A stretch of 15,737 bases of DNA, taken from Treponema sp. GTDB taxonomy: Bacteria; Spirochaetota; Spirochaetia; Treponematales; Breznakiellaceae. Position 1 is the first letter of the stretch, and each line of letters starts with the position of its first letter. Where the stretch lies: the NCBI GenBank assembly GCA_031258265.1, contig JAIRNB010000105.1, forward strand, positions 1-15,737. Direction: 5' to 3'. The notes below the pieces were generated by a model, which did no database searches, had not been told where the DNA came from, and saw only the letters and a list, made by a program, of their open reading frames with translations. Shown here piece after piece: positions 7,596-14,098 of this stretch. A program made the translations under genes and the position numbers.

Positions 7596-7985
7596 TTACA
7601 TGCTATCTCTGATTCCTTTGAGTCTTATTGCTAAATTATATGTTTCATTTGTAACCCCAGATGCATATTTATTTATTGATAAAGTTCCATAAAAATTTCC
7701 TCGTCGATCATATAATCCGGGTGGATTTGATGCGTACCTGTTAAATGGAGACTGATCAGAATAATCACTTCCATAATTTCCATATTTATTAAATATGGAT
7801 GACGAGGAATATTTTGAACCATAATTTCCATATTCATTATAAACTGAATTGGAAGAATACTCATTTTCAAAAGTTCCAAGGAAAGTTCCATCTTCAGCAA
7901 TTATTCTTAATTCACTAATACTTATCGCATATAGTGAAATTGCCAAAAGGATAAATCCAAAAACCATACAAAATTTCTTTGTCAT
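7596..7985 (-). CDS. Small secreted protein with Tyr-Gly-Ser repeats
   Basis: The product is 129 aa. It begins MTKKFCMVFGFILLAISLYA, a clear Sec signal peptide with likely cleavage after Ala20. After a short strand segment (SELRIIAEDGTFLGTF) come two near-identical 16-residue repeats and a third partial one, marked by NEYGNYGS (50-57), NKYGNYGS (66-73) and NRYASNPPG (82-90). The end resembles the repeat flank again (LYDRRGNFYGTLSINKY). Small exported proteins with such YGS/NPYG repeats occur in many bacteria; I know no proven function. Start: ATG at 7985 has AGGGGG about 9 nt upstream; a TTG two codons earlier is less likely. The gene is far more AT-rich than its neighbours, which suggests it was acquired separately from them. 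Confidence 0.75.
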   Translation of the reverse strand: MTKKFCMVFGFILLAISLYAISISELRIIAEDGTFLGTFENEYSSNSVYNEYGNYGSKYSSSSIFNKYGNYGSDYSDQSPFNRYASNPPGLYDRRGNFYGTLSINKYASGVTNETYNLAIRLKGIRDSM

Positions 7986-8009
7986 CTTCAAAATCCCCCT
8001 ATCATTTAT

Positions 8010-8018
8010 AGTATATCA
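8010..8018 (-). promoter_or_regulatory. Extended -10 promoter of the YGS-repeat gene
   Basis: On the minus strand TGATATACT matches an extended -10 (TGnTATAAT) with one mismatch. It lies about 25 bp before the ATG at 7985, leaving a leader of roughly 18 nt that includes the AGGGGG ribosome site. No good -35 box stands at the normal distance, which is tolerated for extended -10 promoters. Confidence 0.4.
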
Positions 8019-8053
8019 AAATTTACGTTGGTATATTATTCAATTAAATAGAG

Positions 8054-8086
8054 TCTGTCCACAAAGTCGGTTACTTTGTGGACAGA
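8054..8086. repeat. Perfect 14-bp hairpin
   Basis: TCTGTCCACAAAGT (8054-8067) and its exact reverse complement (8073-8086) enclose CGGTT. There is no T run on either side, so it is not a terminator by itself. It sits directly before the terminator-like hairpin at 8091-8137 and resembles the other long perfect palindromes in this window. Confidence 0.7.
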
Positions 8087-8090
8087 ACTT

Positions 8091-8137
8091 GTATTTGCTC
8101 CCGTTTTGCACCAAAACGGTACGCAAATACTTTTTTT
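8091..8137 (+). terminator. Rho-independent terminator, plus strand
   Basis: An outer stem GTATTTGC/GCAAATAC (8091-8098 and 8123-8130) and an inner stem CCGTTTTG/CAAAACGG (8101-8108 and 8112-8119) are followed at once by seven Ts (8131-8137). It works only for rightward transcripts. The nearest plus-strand gene, jetD, ends about 850 bp upstream, so it ends either a long jet read-through transcript or an unknown plus-strand RNA antisense to the YGS-repeat gene. It also keeps rightward transcription out of the minus-strand gene at 8206-8904. Confidence 0.6.
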
Positions 8138-8205
8138 AAGAAAGCCGCGGACCCAGGGCCCCCAGTCCATAATGGATCTGCATAATGGGCTGGTACTGAC
8201 CGGCG

Positions 8206-8904
8206 CTATTTAAGAAAATTAAAACGCCCATACTTATGCCACTTCCCGGAATTACGCCTATTCGCCTCATCTATAAGCTTAAATATATAGGCCGAAAAAT
8301 TCTCGTTTTCCCCCGCCTCTTGGGAAGAAAAAGCCAGTGTCAGATAGGGTTCCGCGGAAGACGAAGCAAGAATCCCCTGGGCAAGGGCCCGGAAAGCCGC
8401 GGCGGCGGGGACTCCCAAAAGGTCCGCCTGATCGTCCCGGCCGGACCCTAAATCGGGAACAACCAGGGCCAGGGTGCCGGCCCGCCGGGCCCGGAAGATT
8501 CCCGCCAGTTCCCGCACCAGAAAAAACCAGCCTTTAATGTGATCGTTTACCAGAATTTCAATATCCAGGGGGAGGATCTCCGCCACAGGCCGGCGGAGGG
8601 AGGGGGGGGCGCAGACAAGAATCGCTTCGTCGATGCGTTCCAGTTGATGTTCCGCGGAAAGAACCAGGGTACGGGCGCTTATGGGACTACCGGGATTCCA
8701 CGCTAAAGAAACAGCGGCGGAATTGACATCAGAGGGATCAGAACCCGGGGAGGGATATAAAACCCTGGGGTTGCCCCTGCCCTGCTCCGAAAGCCGGTTG
8801 GGAAGCAGGGCCTGGGCAAAACGTTCCACCCGCTTTACCGCCTGGGCGGCGATGGCAGCGCACAACAAAGATTCATTGCCCACAATAAGAATGCCCCTGG
8901 TCAT
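8206..8904 (-). CDS. Degenerate SDR-like (Rossmann fold) protein
   Basis: The product is 232 aa, starting MTRGILIVGNESLLCAAIAAQAV. It reads like a short-chain dehydrogenase with eroded motifs. The first strand and turn (ILIVGNESLL) lack the GxxxGxG glycines. IDEAILVCAPPS stands where the NNAG motif would be. DHIKGWFFLVRELAGIFRARRAGTLALVVPD matches the helix and strand leading to the active site. The expected Tyr-x-x-x-Lys is absent at GVPAAAAFRALAQGIL. It is therefore probably not an active oxidoreductase; a scaffold or binding role is possible. A longer upstream frame (to 9180) is open but crosses a terminator and repeats and is rejected. The promoter found here would place the transcript start almost at the ATG. 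The fold assignment is by eye only. Confidence 0.6.
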   Translation of the reverse strand: MTRGILIVGNESLLCAAIAAQAVKRVERFAQALLPNRLSEQGRGNPRVLYPSPGSDPSDVNSAAVSLAWNPGSPISARTLVLSAEHQLERIDEAILVCAPPSLRRPVAEILPLDIEILVNDHIKGWFFLVRELAGIFRARRAGTLALVVPDLGSGRDDQADLLGVPAAAAFRALAQGILASSSAEPYLTLAFSSQEAGENENFSAYIFKLIDEANRRNSGKWHKYGRFNFLK

Positions 8905-8910
8905 TGATCC

Positions 8911-8939
8911 AGTATAGAATCTGACCGGGGGAGTCGCAA
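8911..8939 (-). promoter_or_regulatory. Promoter of the SDR-like gene
   Basis: On the minus strand TTGCGA (8939-8934) and TATACT (8916-8911) are separated by exactly 17 bp, matching the sigma-70-type consensus at 4/6 and 5/6. The -10 box ends only 6 bp before the ATG at 8904, so the predicted transcript would be leaderless or nearly so. Confidence 0.5.
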
Positions 8940-9157
8940 GGCGGTAACCGGCCAAGGAAAGCTGACACACAAAGCATACGCCTATACCGGCCCGGACTGC
9001 GGCATCGGCTGTCTCTTCCGGTTTTGAATCGCGGGGCCGCGGAAGACCTATTTCAGCTTCTGCTGTAGACCGCCCCGCCGCGGACCACCGCAGGCCGCAG
9101 CAGACCCTCTGCGGGCCAACAAGACCGCCGCGGACCACGAGCCGGAAGGCCGGAGAT

Positions 9158-9191
9158 AAAAAAAGCCCCCCGGCCGGCACCGGGGGGCTTT
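9158..9191 (-). terminator. Rho-independent terminator of the fusA-ATPase operon
   Basis: A 12-bp perfect stem, AAAGCCCCCCGG (9162-9173) with CCGGGGGGCTTT (9180-9191), encloses the loop CCGGCA. On the minus strand it is followed by a run of Ts (the seven As at 9158-9164). It lies 22 bp after the stop of the ATPase gene, so it ends the operon fusA-ATPase. Confidence 0.9.
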
Positions 9192-9213
9192 ATCGTCAAC
9201 ATCCAACAGGTTT

Positions 9214-9927
9214 TCAGCTCTGGATCAGCAGGGTCTTGGGATCAAGTTTAAGGGCCATGGCCGGGGGGTTATAGGTATCCCGGTCCTTGGAAACCGAAAA
9301 CTCAATATGATCCCCCTTGGGTTCCAGCACCACTACGGAGTCCACCAGATCCGCAAAGTCCTTTAATAAAAGCGGAATATTCTGCTTGGTGTACTGGTCC
9401 CCGGTTTTACCATTCCCGGAAGGAACGGTACAGCTATACCATACCTCCAGCCCCAGTTCCCCGGCAAAACCCTTCACCTTGGAAATCAATTCCCGGTCCA
9501 TCCTGGAAAAATCGAAACCGTCGATGATCAGGTACTCGGCCTTAAAGCCCCCCTCCACGATCATGGCCCGGAGGCTCCGCAGAACCTGATCCCCGCTAAC
9601 CCCATCCTGGCTAAAATTCATCAATACCCGGTTCTTGACAATCTCGTTTTTCACATCCCGGGCATTTTCCAAATTCTTCTTTCGGATAAACTCGTCAAAA
9701 ATGTCCTCATACCAGGTCAGTACATAACCGGTGTGCTGGGTAAAGGACACATGGATCACCTTTTTCTCCTGCAGCAGTTTATCCAGGGCAATCTGGACCA
9801 GTACAGAAGTTTTTCCCACACCGCTGGTGCTGGCGATAACGCCGATTTCACCGGCTTTAAGACCGCCATGTATAGATTTTTCAAAGACCCGCATGGGGCT
9901 GCGCTGAACTAATTCGCTTATTATCAT
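9214..9927 (-). CDS. RecA/KaiC-like P-loop ATPase, second gene of the fusA operon
   Basis: The product is a 237-residue soluble protein with a single RecA-type ATPase core. Walker A is STSGVGKT at 33-40 (first Gly replaced by Ser), preceded by GGLKAGEIGVIA as in KaiC and DnaB proteins. Walker B is YLIID ending at Asp136. FTQHTGYVLTWYEDIF follows the second strand, and PLLLKDFADLVDSVVVLEPKGDHIEFSVSKDRD resembles the end of KaiC/RadA-type domains where the arginine finger and DNA loops sit. No transmembrane segment or extra domain is visible. The start codon is one base after the fusA stop, with GGAG and AGG upstream inside fusA, so the two genes are co-transcribed and probably coupled. The specific function is unknown. 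Confidence 0.7.
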   Translation of the reverse strand: MIISELVQRSPMRVFEKSIHGGLKAGEIGVIASTSGVGKTSVLVQIALDKLLQEKKVIHVSFTQHTGYVLTWYEDIFDEFIRKKNLENARDVKNEIVKNRVLMNFSQDGVSGDQVLRSLRAMIVEGGFKAEYLIIDGFDFSRMDRELISKVKGFAGELGLEVWYSCTVPSGNGKTGDQYTKQNIPLLLKDFADLVDSVVVLEPKGDHIEFSVSKDRDTYNPPAMALKLDPKTLLIQS

Positions 9928-9928
9928 G

Positions 9929-12022
9929 TTACCTGGCCTGCTCCTTCCTTCGCTTTTCTTCGTATTCCTTGATCAGGGCTTCGGATATGCCCGCAGGAAC
10001 CTTCCCGTACTTTTGGAACTCCATGGTAAACTCCGCCTTCCCCTGGGTCAGGGAACGCAGTACCGTGGAATAACCGAACATCTCGCTCATGGGGACTTCC
10101 GCCTCTACCCGGCAGAAAGAACCATCCTCGGTAGAGGAGAAAATAACCCCCCGCCGCTGGTTTAATGAAGCGTAAATGTTCCCCTGGAACTCCGTAGGAC
10201 CCTCAACTGAAACCTTCATAATGGGTTCCAGGATACAGGGTTTGGCCTTATTATAAGCTTCCCGGAAGGCGCCGATGGCCGCAAGCTGGAAGGCGATGTC
10301 CGAAGAGTCCACCGGATGGCTTTGACCATCGTTAATAGTACAGCGGATATTCACAATCGGAAAACCGATAAGGGTTCCCTTTTTAATGGCCTCTTTAAAA
10401 CCCTTGTCGCAGCTGGGGATAAACTCATTGGGAATGGCCCCGCCCTTGATAGAATCCACAAATTCATAGTCCCCCCCATCCCAGGGTTCCATAAAGCCCG
10501 CCACCCGGCCATACTGACCGGAACCTCCGGTCTGCTTCCGGTGGGTATAGTTGTAGTCAGCCCGCTGTTGTATTGTCTCCCGGTAAGCCACCTGGGGCAT
10601 ACCGGTTTCCACTTCGCATTTGTATTCCCGGCGCATCCGTTCAATGTAAACTTCCAGATGAAGCTCCCCCATCCCCTGTACAATCGTCTGATTGGATTCC
10701 GGGTCCACATAGGTACGGAAGGTGGGGTCCTCTTTAGTAAAACGGTTTAAAGCTTTCGCCATCTGGTCGGAAGACTTCTTGTCTTTGGGATCAATGGCAA
10801 GGGAAATAACCGGCTCGGGGACATACATCGAAGTCATGGCGTAGTTAAGGCCGCCGCCGCAAAAGGTGTCCCCGCTGGCGCAGTCAATCCCAAACAGGGC
10901 CACAATGTCCCCGGGGGAGCCCTCGCTAATATCTTCCATGCTGTCCGCATGCATCCGGACCAGCCGCCCCACCTTAAAGCGCTTCCGCGCCCGGGTATTG
11001 ATCAACTCGTCCCCTTTTTTCAGGGCCCCCTGGTAGATCCTGACATAGGTAAGCTGGCCGTACTGCCCGTCTTCCAGCTTAAAGCCCAGGGCCACGGTGG
11101 GGTTCTTTTCATCGGAAACCAGCTCCTTCCGTTCCTCGTTGTTGTCCAAGTCCAGGGCGTAGTTCTTAACCTCCGTGGGGTTGGGAAGATAGCGATTCAC
11201 GGCATCCAGGAGACACTGGATACCCTTATTCTTGTAAGCGGAACCCACCATCACCGGCACAAACTGTTCCAGCAGGGTTCCCTTACGGATAGCCTGGTAA
11301 AGAAGTTCTTCAGGGATAGCCTCCCCGCCCAGGTACAGTTCCGCCAACTCATCGCTAAACATGGACACCGCGTCAATAAGCTCTTCCCGGTACTTCTCCG
11401 CGTCCGCCTTCAGATGGGCGGGAATCTCCGCACTGCGGATCTCCGTTCCCTGATCGCCGTCAAAGTAGATCGCCTTCATGGTAATCAGGTCCACCAGCCC
11501 TTCCAGCTTGTCTTCCAGGCCGATAGGAATCTGGATCAGCACCGCGTTCAGCCCCAGCTTTTCCCTAAGCTGAATCTTCACCTTAAAAGGATTGGCCCCG
11601 GTACGGTCACACTTGTTCACAAAGGCAATCCGGGGCACATGGTAACGTTTAAGCTGCCGGTCCACGGTGATAGACTGGGACTGGACCCCCCCCACCGCGC
11701 AGAGTACCAGGACCGCCCCGTCCAGGACCCGCAGAGACCGCTCCACCTCGATAGTAAAATCCACATGGCCGGGGGTATCAATCAGATTAATAGTATGCTC
11801 TTTCCAGGTAACCTGGGTGGCGGCGGACTGGATAGTAATACCCCGCTCCCGTTCAAGGTCCATGTGATCCATGGTCGCCCCCACCCCGTCCTTGCCCCGG
11901 ACCTCGTGGATAGCATGTATCTTGTTGCTATAAAAAAGGATGCGCTCGGAAAGGGTAGTCTTCCCGGAATCAATGTGGGCGCTGATCCCGATATTACGCA
12001 TCTTGGAAATATCAATGCTCAT
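9929..12022 (-). CDS. fusA: Translation elongation factor G (spirochaete/mitochondrial EFG1 type)
   Basis: EF-G is the GTPase that moves tRNA and mRNA through the ribosome after peptide transfer. The product is 697 aa, full length for the family. GTPase motifs are intact: G1 AHIDSGKT (15-22), G2 RGIT (60-63), G3 DTPGH (82-86) and G4 NKCD (136-139). The SGKTTLSERILFY form of G1, HEVRGKDGVGATMD, and domain IV with the TGGSGQYGRVAGFMEP region resemble mitochondrial EFG1 and the spirochaete spdEFG1 group rather than ordinary bacterial EF-G. In that group the paralogue spdEFG2 takes over ribosome recycling; none is in this window. The ribosome site AAGGAG is 10 nt before the ATG. The ATPase gene follows after 1 bp. 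The G4 cysteine is unusual but conservative in position. Confidence 0.95.
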   Translation of the reverse strand: MSIDISKMRNIGISAHIDSGKTTLSERILFYSNKIHAIHEVRGKDGVGATMDHMDLERERGITIQSAATQVTWKEHTINLIDTPGHVDFTIEVERSLRVLDGAVLVLCAVGGVQSQSITVDRQLKRYHVPRIAFVNKCDRTGANPFKVKIQLREKLGLNAVLIQIPIGLEDKLEGLVDLITMKAIYFDGDQGTEIRSAEIPAHLKADAEKYREELIDAVSMFSDELAELYLGGEAIPEELLYQAIRKGTLLEQFVPVMVGSAYKNKGIQCLLDAVNRYLPNPTEVKNYALDLDNNEERKELVSDEKNPTVALGFKLEDGQYGQLTYVRIYQGALKKGDELINTRARKRFKVGRLVRMHADSMEDISEGSPGDIVALFGIDCASGDTFCGGGLNYAMTSMYVPEPVISLAIDPKDKKSSDQMAKALNRFTKEDPTFRTYVDPESNQTIVQGMGELHLEVYIERMRREYKCEVETGMPQVAYRETIQQRADYNYTHRKQTGGSGQYGRVAGFMEPWDGGDYEFVDSIKGGAIPNEFIPSCDKGFKEAIKKGTLIGFPIVNIRCTINDGQSHPVDSSDIAFQLAAIGAFREAYNKAKPCILEPIMKVSVEGPTEFQGNIYASLNQRRGVIFSSTEDGSFCRVEAEVPMSEMFGYSTVLRSLTQGKAEFTMEFQKYGKVPAGISEALIKEYEEKRRKEQAR

Positions 12023-12071
12023 CTAATAATAACTCCTTTTGCTTACTCCGCTAAATGTCTTGATCTGTCAT

Positions 12072-12100
12072 AATATAGCAAGATTTTCAATGATTTTCAA
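12072..12100 (-). promoter_or_regulatory. fusA: Promoter of the fusA operon
   Basis: On the minus strand TTGAAA (12100-12095) and TATATT (12077-12072) are separated by 17 bp. The transcript would begin near 12065, leaving a leader of about 43 nt with AAGGAG at a good distance from the ATG at 12022. A second TTGAAA lies 10 bp closer, at too short a spacing. The promoter lies between the gene and the repeat element that begins at 12131. Confidence 0.55.
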
Positions 12101-12130
12101 TGGGCCTGGCGTTTACCATTTAGCTCAAGT

Positions 12131-12486
12131 TAAGGAGGGAGGGCGCAGAAGTTCCGAAAGCCGGGGATCATCCGGCCCCCAGGGCGCGGTTGCCTTACCG
12201 CGGCCCCCCCTCGTTCCGTAGTCCTCCCCCTGCGGGGTCCGGTCTACTCCACTACCCCCCCTTATGTACAGGCGCATTAGTGCACATAGGTGACTGACAC
12301 CGGTTCGGTATGTGCTGGCCGGTATGGATGCCGGCTTTAGTTCCAGCTCAACGCGCAAGGAGCGCGTTGAGCCGCGCGCGCACTAGCCAAGCTAAAGCTT
12401 GGCCGCATTAGTCCAACACTGGGGAATTTTCTGGCGCTATGCGGTGCCGCATTTGTTAATATACAGCCTACCGGCATGGATGCCGG
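12131..12486. repeat. Inverted copy of the jetA-upstream repeat, in front of fusA
   Basis: Read on the minus strand this stretch repeats modules of positions 1-295 and ends, like them, shortly before a gene. 12374-12416 match 127-169 exactly; 12131-12167 match 259-295 at 34 of 37; the part near 12447-12478 resembles 21-52. Further palindromes are GCTCAACGCGC-AAGGA-GCGCGTTGAGC (12346-12372), ATGCGG-TG-CCGCAT (12439-12452), CCGGCAT-GG-ATGCCGG (12471-12486), and a nested cruciform GCACATA...TATGTGC near 12284-12315. No gene is supported. Confidence 0.75.
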
Positions 12487-12500
12487 CTGTGATAGACATT

Positions 12501-12661
12501 TACGTTTTTGCAAAGCAAAAACGTAAAGCCCAAAAATGGCATGGATGCCATTTTTGGGCAGCGCAAGGGATAGAGCGGAAATACTTTTGGCGGAGCCAAA
12601 AGATTGCAGCGATAGCCCGGTGGGGCGGTCCCGCTTGCCTTATTACAAGCGGGACCGCCCC
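12501..12661. repeat. Modular hairpin-linker repeat, left copy (before serS)
   Basis: Four perfect hairpins are joined by linkers. H1: ACGTTTTTGC-AAA-GCAAAAACGT (12502-12524). H2: a 15-bp stem with loop GG around the core GGCATGGATGCC (12528-12559). H3: CTTTTGGC-GGA-GCCAAAAG (12584-12602). H4: a 16-bp stem with an 8-nt loop (12622-12637 with 12646-12661). Linkers are at 12560-12583 (…GGGATAGAGCGGAAATA) and 12603-12621 (ATTGCAGCGATAGCCCGG). Positions 12501-12583 recur almost identically, inverted, at 15492-15575. Confidence 0.85.
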
Positions 12662-12715
12662 ATGCGCCCGGATTCCCTTCTTGTTCAATGAAGATTCAAC
12701 AGGTAAACTGGGCCT

Positions 12716-14011
12716 ATGCTGGATTACAGGTTTATTGTCGATAATCTCCCGGCGGTGAAAGAGAACATCGCTAACCGTTTTATGAAGGCCGACGCCGACG
12801 CGGTGGTTGGTCTGTTCAACCGGCGGACGGAGCTTTCCACCGCCCTGCAGGGCTTACAGCAGAGGCGTAATGCCAACGCCGCTTCTATGAAGGGGAAGCT
12901 GGATGCGGAGCGGCGGGAGGCTTTGATCGGGGAAGGGAAAAAACTTAAAGAGGATATTGCCTTGGCGGAGGCGGAGATTGCCAGGGTGGAGGGGGAACTG
13001 GAGGCGGAGACCCGGAAGATTCCCAACATGGCCCATCCCGGTATTCCGGTGGGCCGGGAAGACAAGGATAATCTGGAAGTTAAGCGGGTGGGGGAGCCCA
13101 GGGTTTTTAATTTTCTTCCCTCGGACCATGTAAAGCTGGGGCAGGATCTGGATATTATTGATTTTGATTCCGGCACCAAGGTTTCCGGGACAAAGTTTTA
13201 CTATTTGAAGAACGAAGGGGTCTTCCTGGAACTGGCCCTGGTCCGTTATGCCCTGGACATTCTTGCGCGGAAGGGCTTTACCCCTTTTATTACCCCCGAT
13301 GTAGCCCGCGGGGAGATTCTGGAAGGCATCGGTTTTAACCCCCGGGGAGCGGAATCCAATGTCTATACCCTGGAAGGGGAGGGCGCCTGCCTGGTGGGGA
13401 CCGCGGAGATTACCCTGGGGGGCTATTATTCCGGCGCGATTCTGCCGAGGGAGAAACTTCCCCTGCGGCTGGCCGGTCTTTCCCACTGTTTCCGCCGGGA
13501 GGCGGGGGCGGCGGGGCAGTTTTCCAAGGGGCTTTACCGGGTACATCAGTTCACCAAGCTGGAGATGTTCGTCTACTGCCTGCCGGAAGATTCCGGCGCC
13601 CTCCATGAAGAACTCCGTTCTATCGAGGAAGAAATTTTTACGGGTTTGGAAATCCCCTTCCGGGTGGTGGACACCTGCACCGGGGATCTGGGGGCCCCGG
13701 CTTACCGCAAGTGGGACTTGGAAGCCTGGATGCCCGGCCGGGCGAATCCCCCTTCCCCTTCGGGGGGTGAATGGGGGGAGGTGACCAGCACATCCAACTG
13801 TACCGATTACCAGGCCCGGCGTCTTAAGATTCGCTATAAAGACGAGGACGGCAGGAATAAATTTGTCCACATGCTCAACGGGACCGCCATTGCCGTCTCC
13901 CGGGGGATTATCGCCATATTGGAGAATTTCCAGCAGGAAGACGGCAGCGTAAAGCTTCCCGGGGCCCTGGTTCCCTATTGCGGTTTTGATACCATCAAAA
14001 AGAAGGGTTAA
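12716..14011 (+). CDS. serS: Seryl-tRNA synthetase
   Basis: SerRS charges tRNA-Ser with serine (and tRNA-Sec where present). The product is a 431-residue class II synthetase. The N-terminal coiled-coil arm that grips the long variable arm of tRNA-Ser covers about residues 25-105. Motif 2 begins FRREAGAAG (259-262 FRRE), followed by GLYRVHQFTKLEMF, and motif 3 is GTAIAVSR (389-396). TGDLGAPAYRKWDLEAWMPGR and GEVTSTSNCTDYQARR are the usual serine-site sequences. Between them a stretch ANPPSPSG (343-350) looks inserted into a normally tight connection. The ribosome site is weak: AGG lies 12 nt before the ATG. Upstream is a repeat with a 16-bp hairpin ending 54 bp before the start. No T-box features are seen. 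Confidence 0.95.
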   Translation: MLDYRFIVDNLPAVKENIANRFMKADADAVVGLFNRRTELSTALQGLQQRRNANAASMKGKLDAERREALIGEGKKLKEDIALAEAEIARVEGELEAETRKIPNMAHPGIPVGREDKDNLEVKRVGEPRVFNFLPSDHVKLGQDLDIIDFDSGTKVSGTKFYYLKNEGVFLELALVRYALDILARKGFTPFITPDVARGEILEGIGFNPRGAESNVYTLEGEGACLVGTAEITLGGYYSGAILPREKLPLRLAGLSHCFRREAGAAGQFSKGLYRVHQFTKLEMFVYCLPEDSGALHEELRSIEEEIFTGLEIPFRVVDTCTGDLGAPAYRKWDLEAWMPGRANPPSPSGGEWGEVTSTSNCTDYQARRLKIRYKDEDGRNKFVHMLNGTAIAVSRGIIAILENFQQEDGSVKLPGALVPYCGFDTIKKKG

Positions 14012-14033
14012 GGACCCACGCGGAAATAGTAAA

Positions 14034-14063
14034 GTTGTTCAAAGGCTTCGGTTCTTGAACAAC
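14034..14063. other. Small hairpin between serS and the LEA2 lipoprotein gene
   Basis: GTTGTTCAA (14034-14042) pairs perfectly with TTGAACAAC (14055-14063) around a 12-nt loop. No T run follows, so it is not a standard terminator. It may stabilise the serS transcript end or be part of a shared serS-lipoprotein message; the two genes are 87 bp apart. Confidence 0.4.
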
Positions 14064-14098
14064 AACCGCTTAAAAAATATGTCCGCTGGGGAGGAAAC

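Larger units (their letters stand above)
8905..9213. other. 309-bp gap between the SDR-like gene and the ATPase
   Basis: It contains the promoter at 8911-8939, a 14-bp direct repeat CCGCCGCGGACCAC at 9075-9088 and 9125-9138, a hairpin candidate CCGCAG/CTGCGG between them, and the terminator at 9158-9191. The minus strand is open through most of it but shows no protein-like sequence. No RNA gene is recognised. Confidence 0.5.

Noticed and set aside
8905..9180. N-terminal extension of the SDR-like protein up to 9180
   Set aside because: The extra 92 residues look random, cross the operon terminator and a direct repeat, and lie upstream of a good promoter and ATG at 8904.
10949..12073. Long plus-strand open frame opposite fusA (374 codons)
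   Set aside because: It is the antisense shadow of a strongly conserved gene; the translation is low in complexity and matches nothing.
12501..12661. CRISPR array
   Set aside because: The linkers are related but the segments between them are perfect palindromes of uneven length, not unique spacers, and there are no cas genes.
12500..12715. T-box leader for serS
   Set aside because: No T-box sequence, specifier stem or terminator/antiterminator pair; the hairpins belong to a dispersed repeat.
12399..12758. 119-codon plus-strand frame before serS
   Set aside because: It translates the palindromic repeats and overlaps the serS start; hairpins explain the lack of stops.
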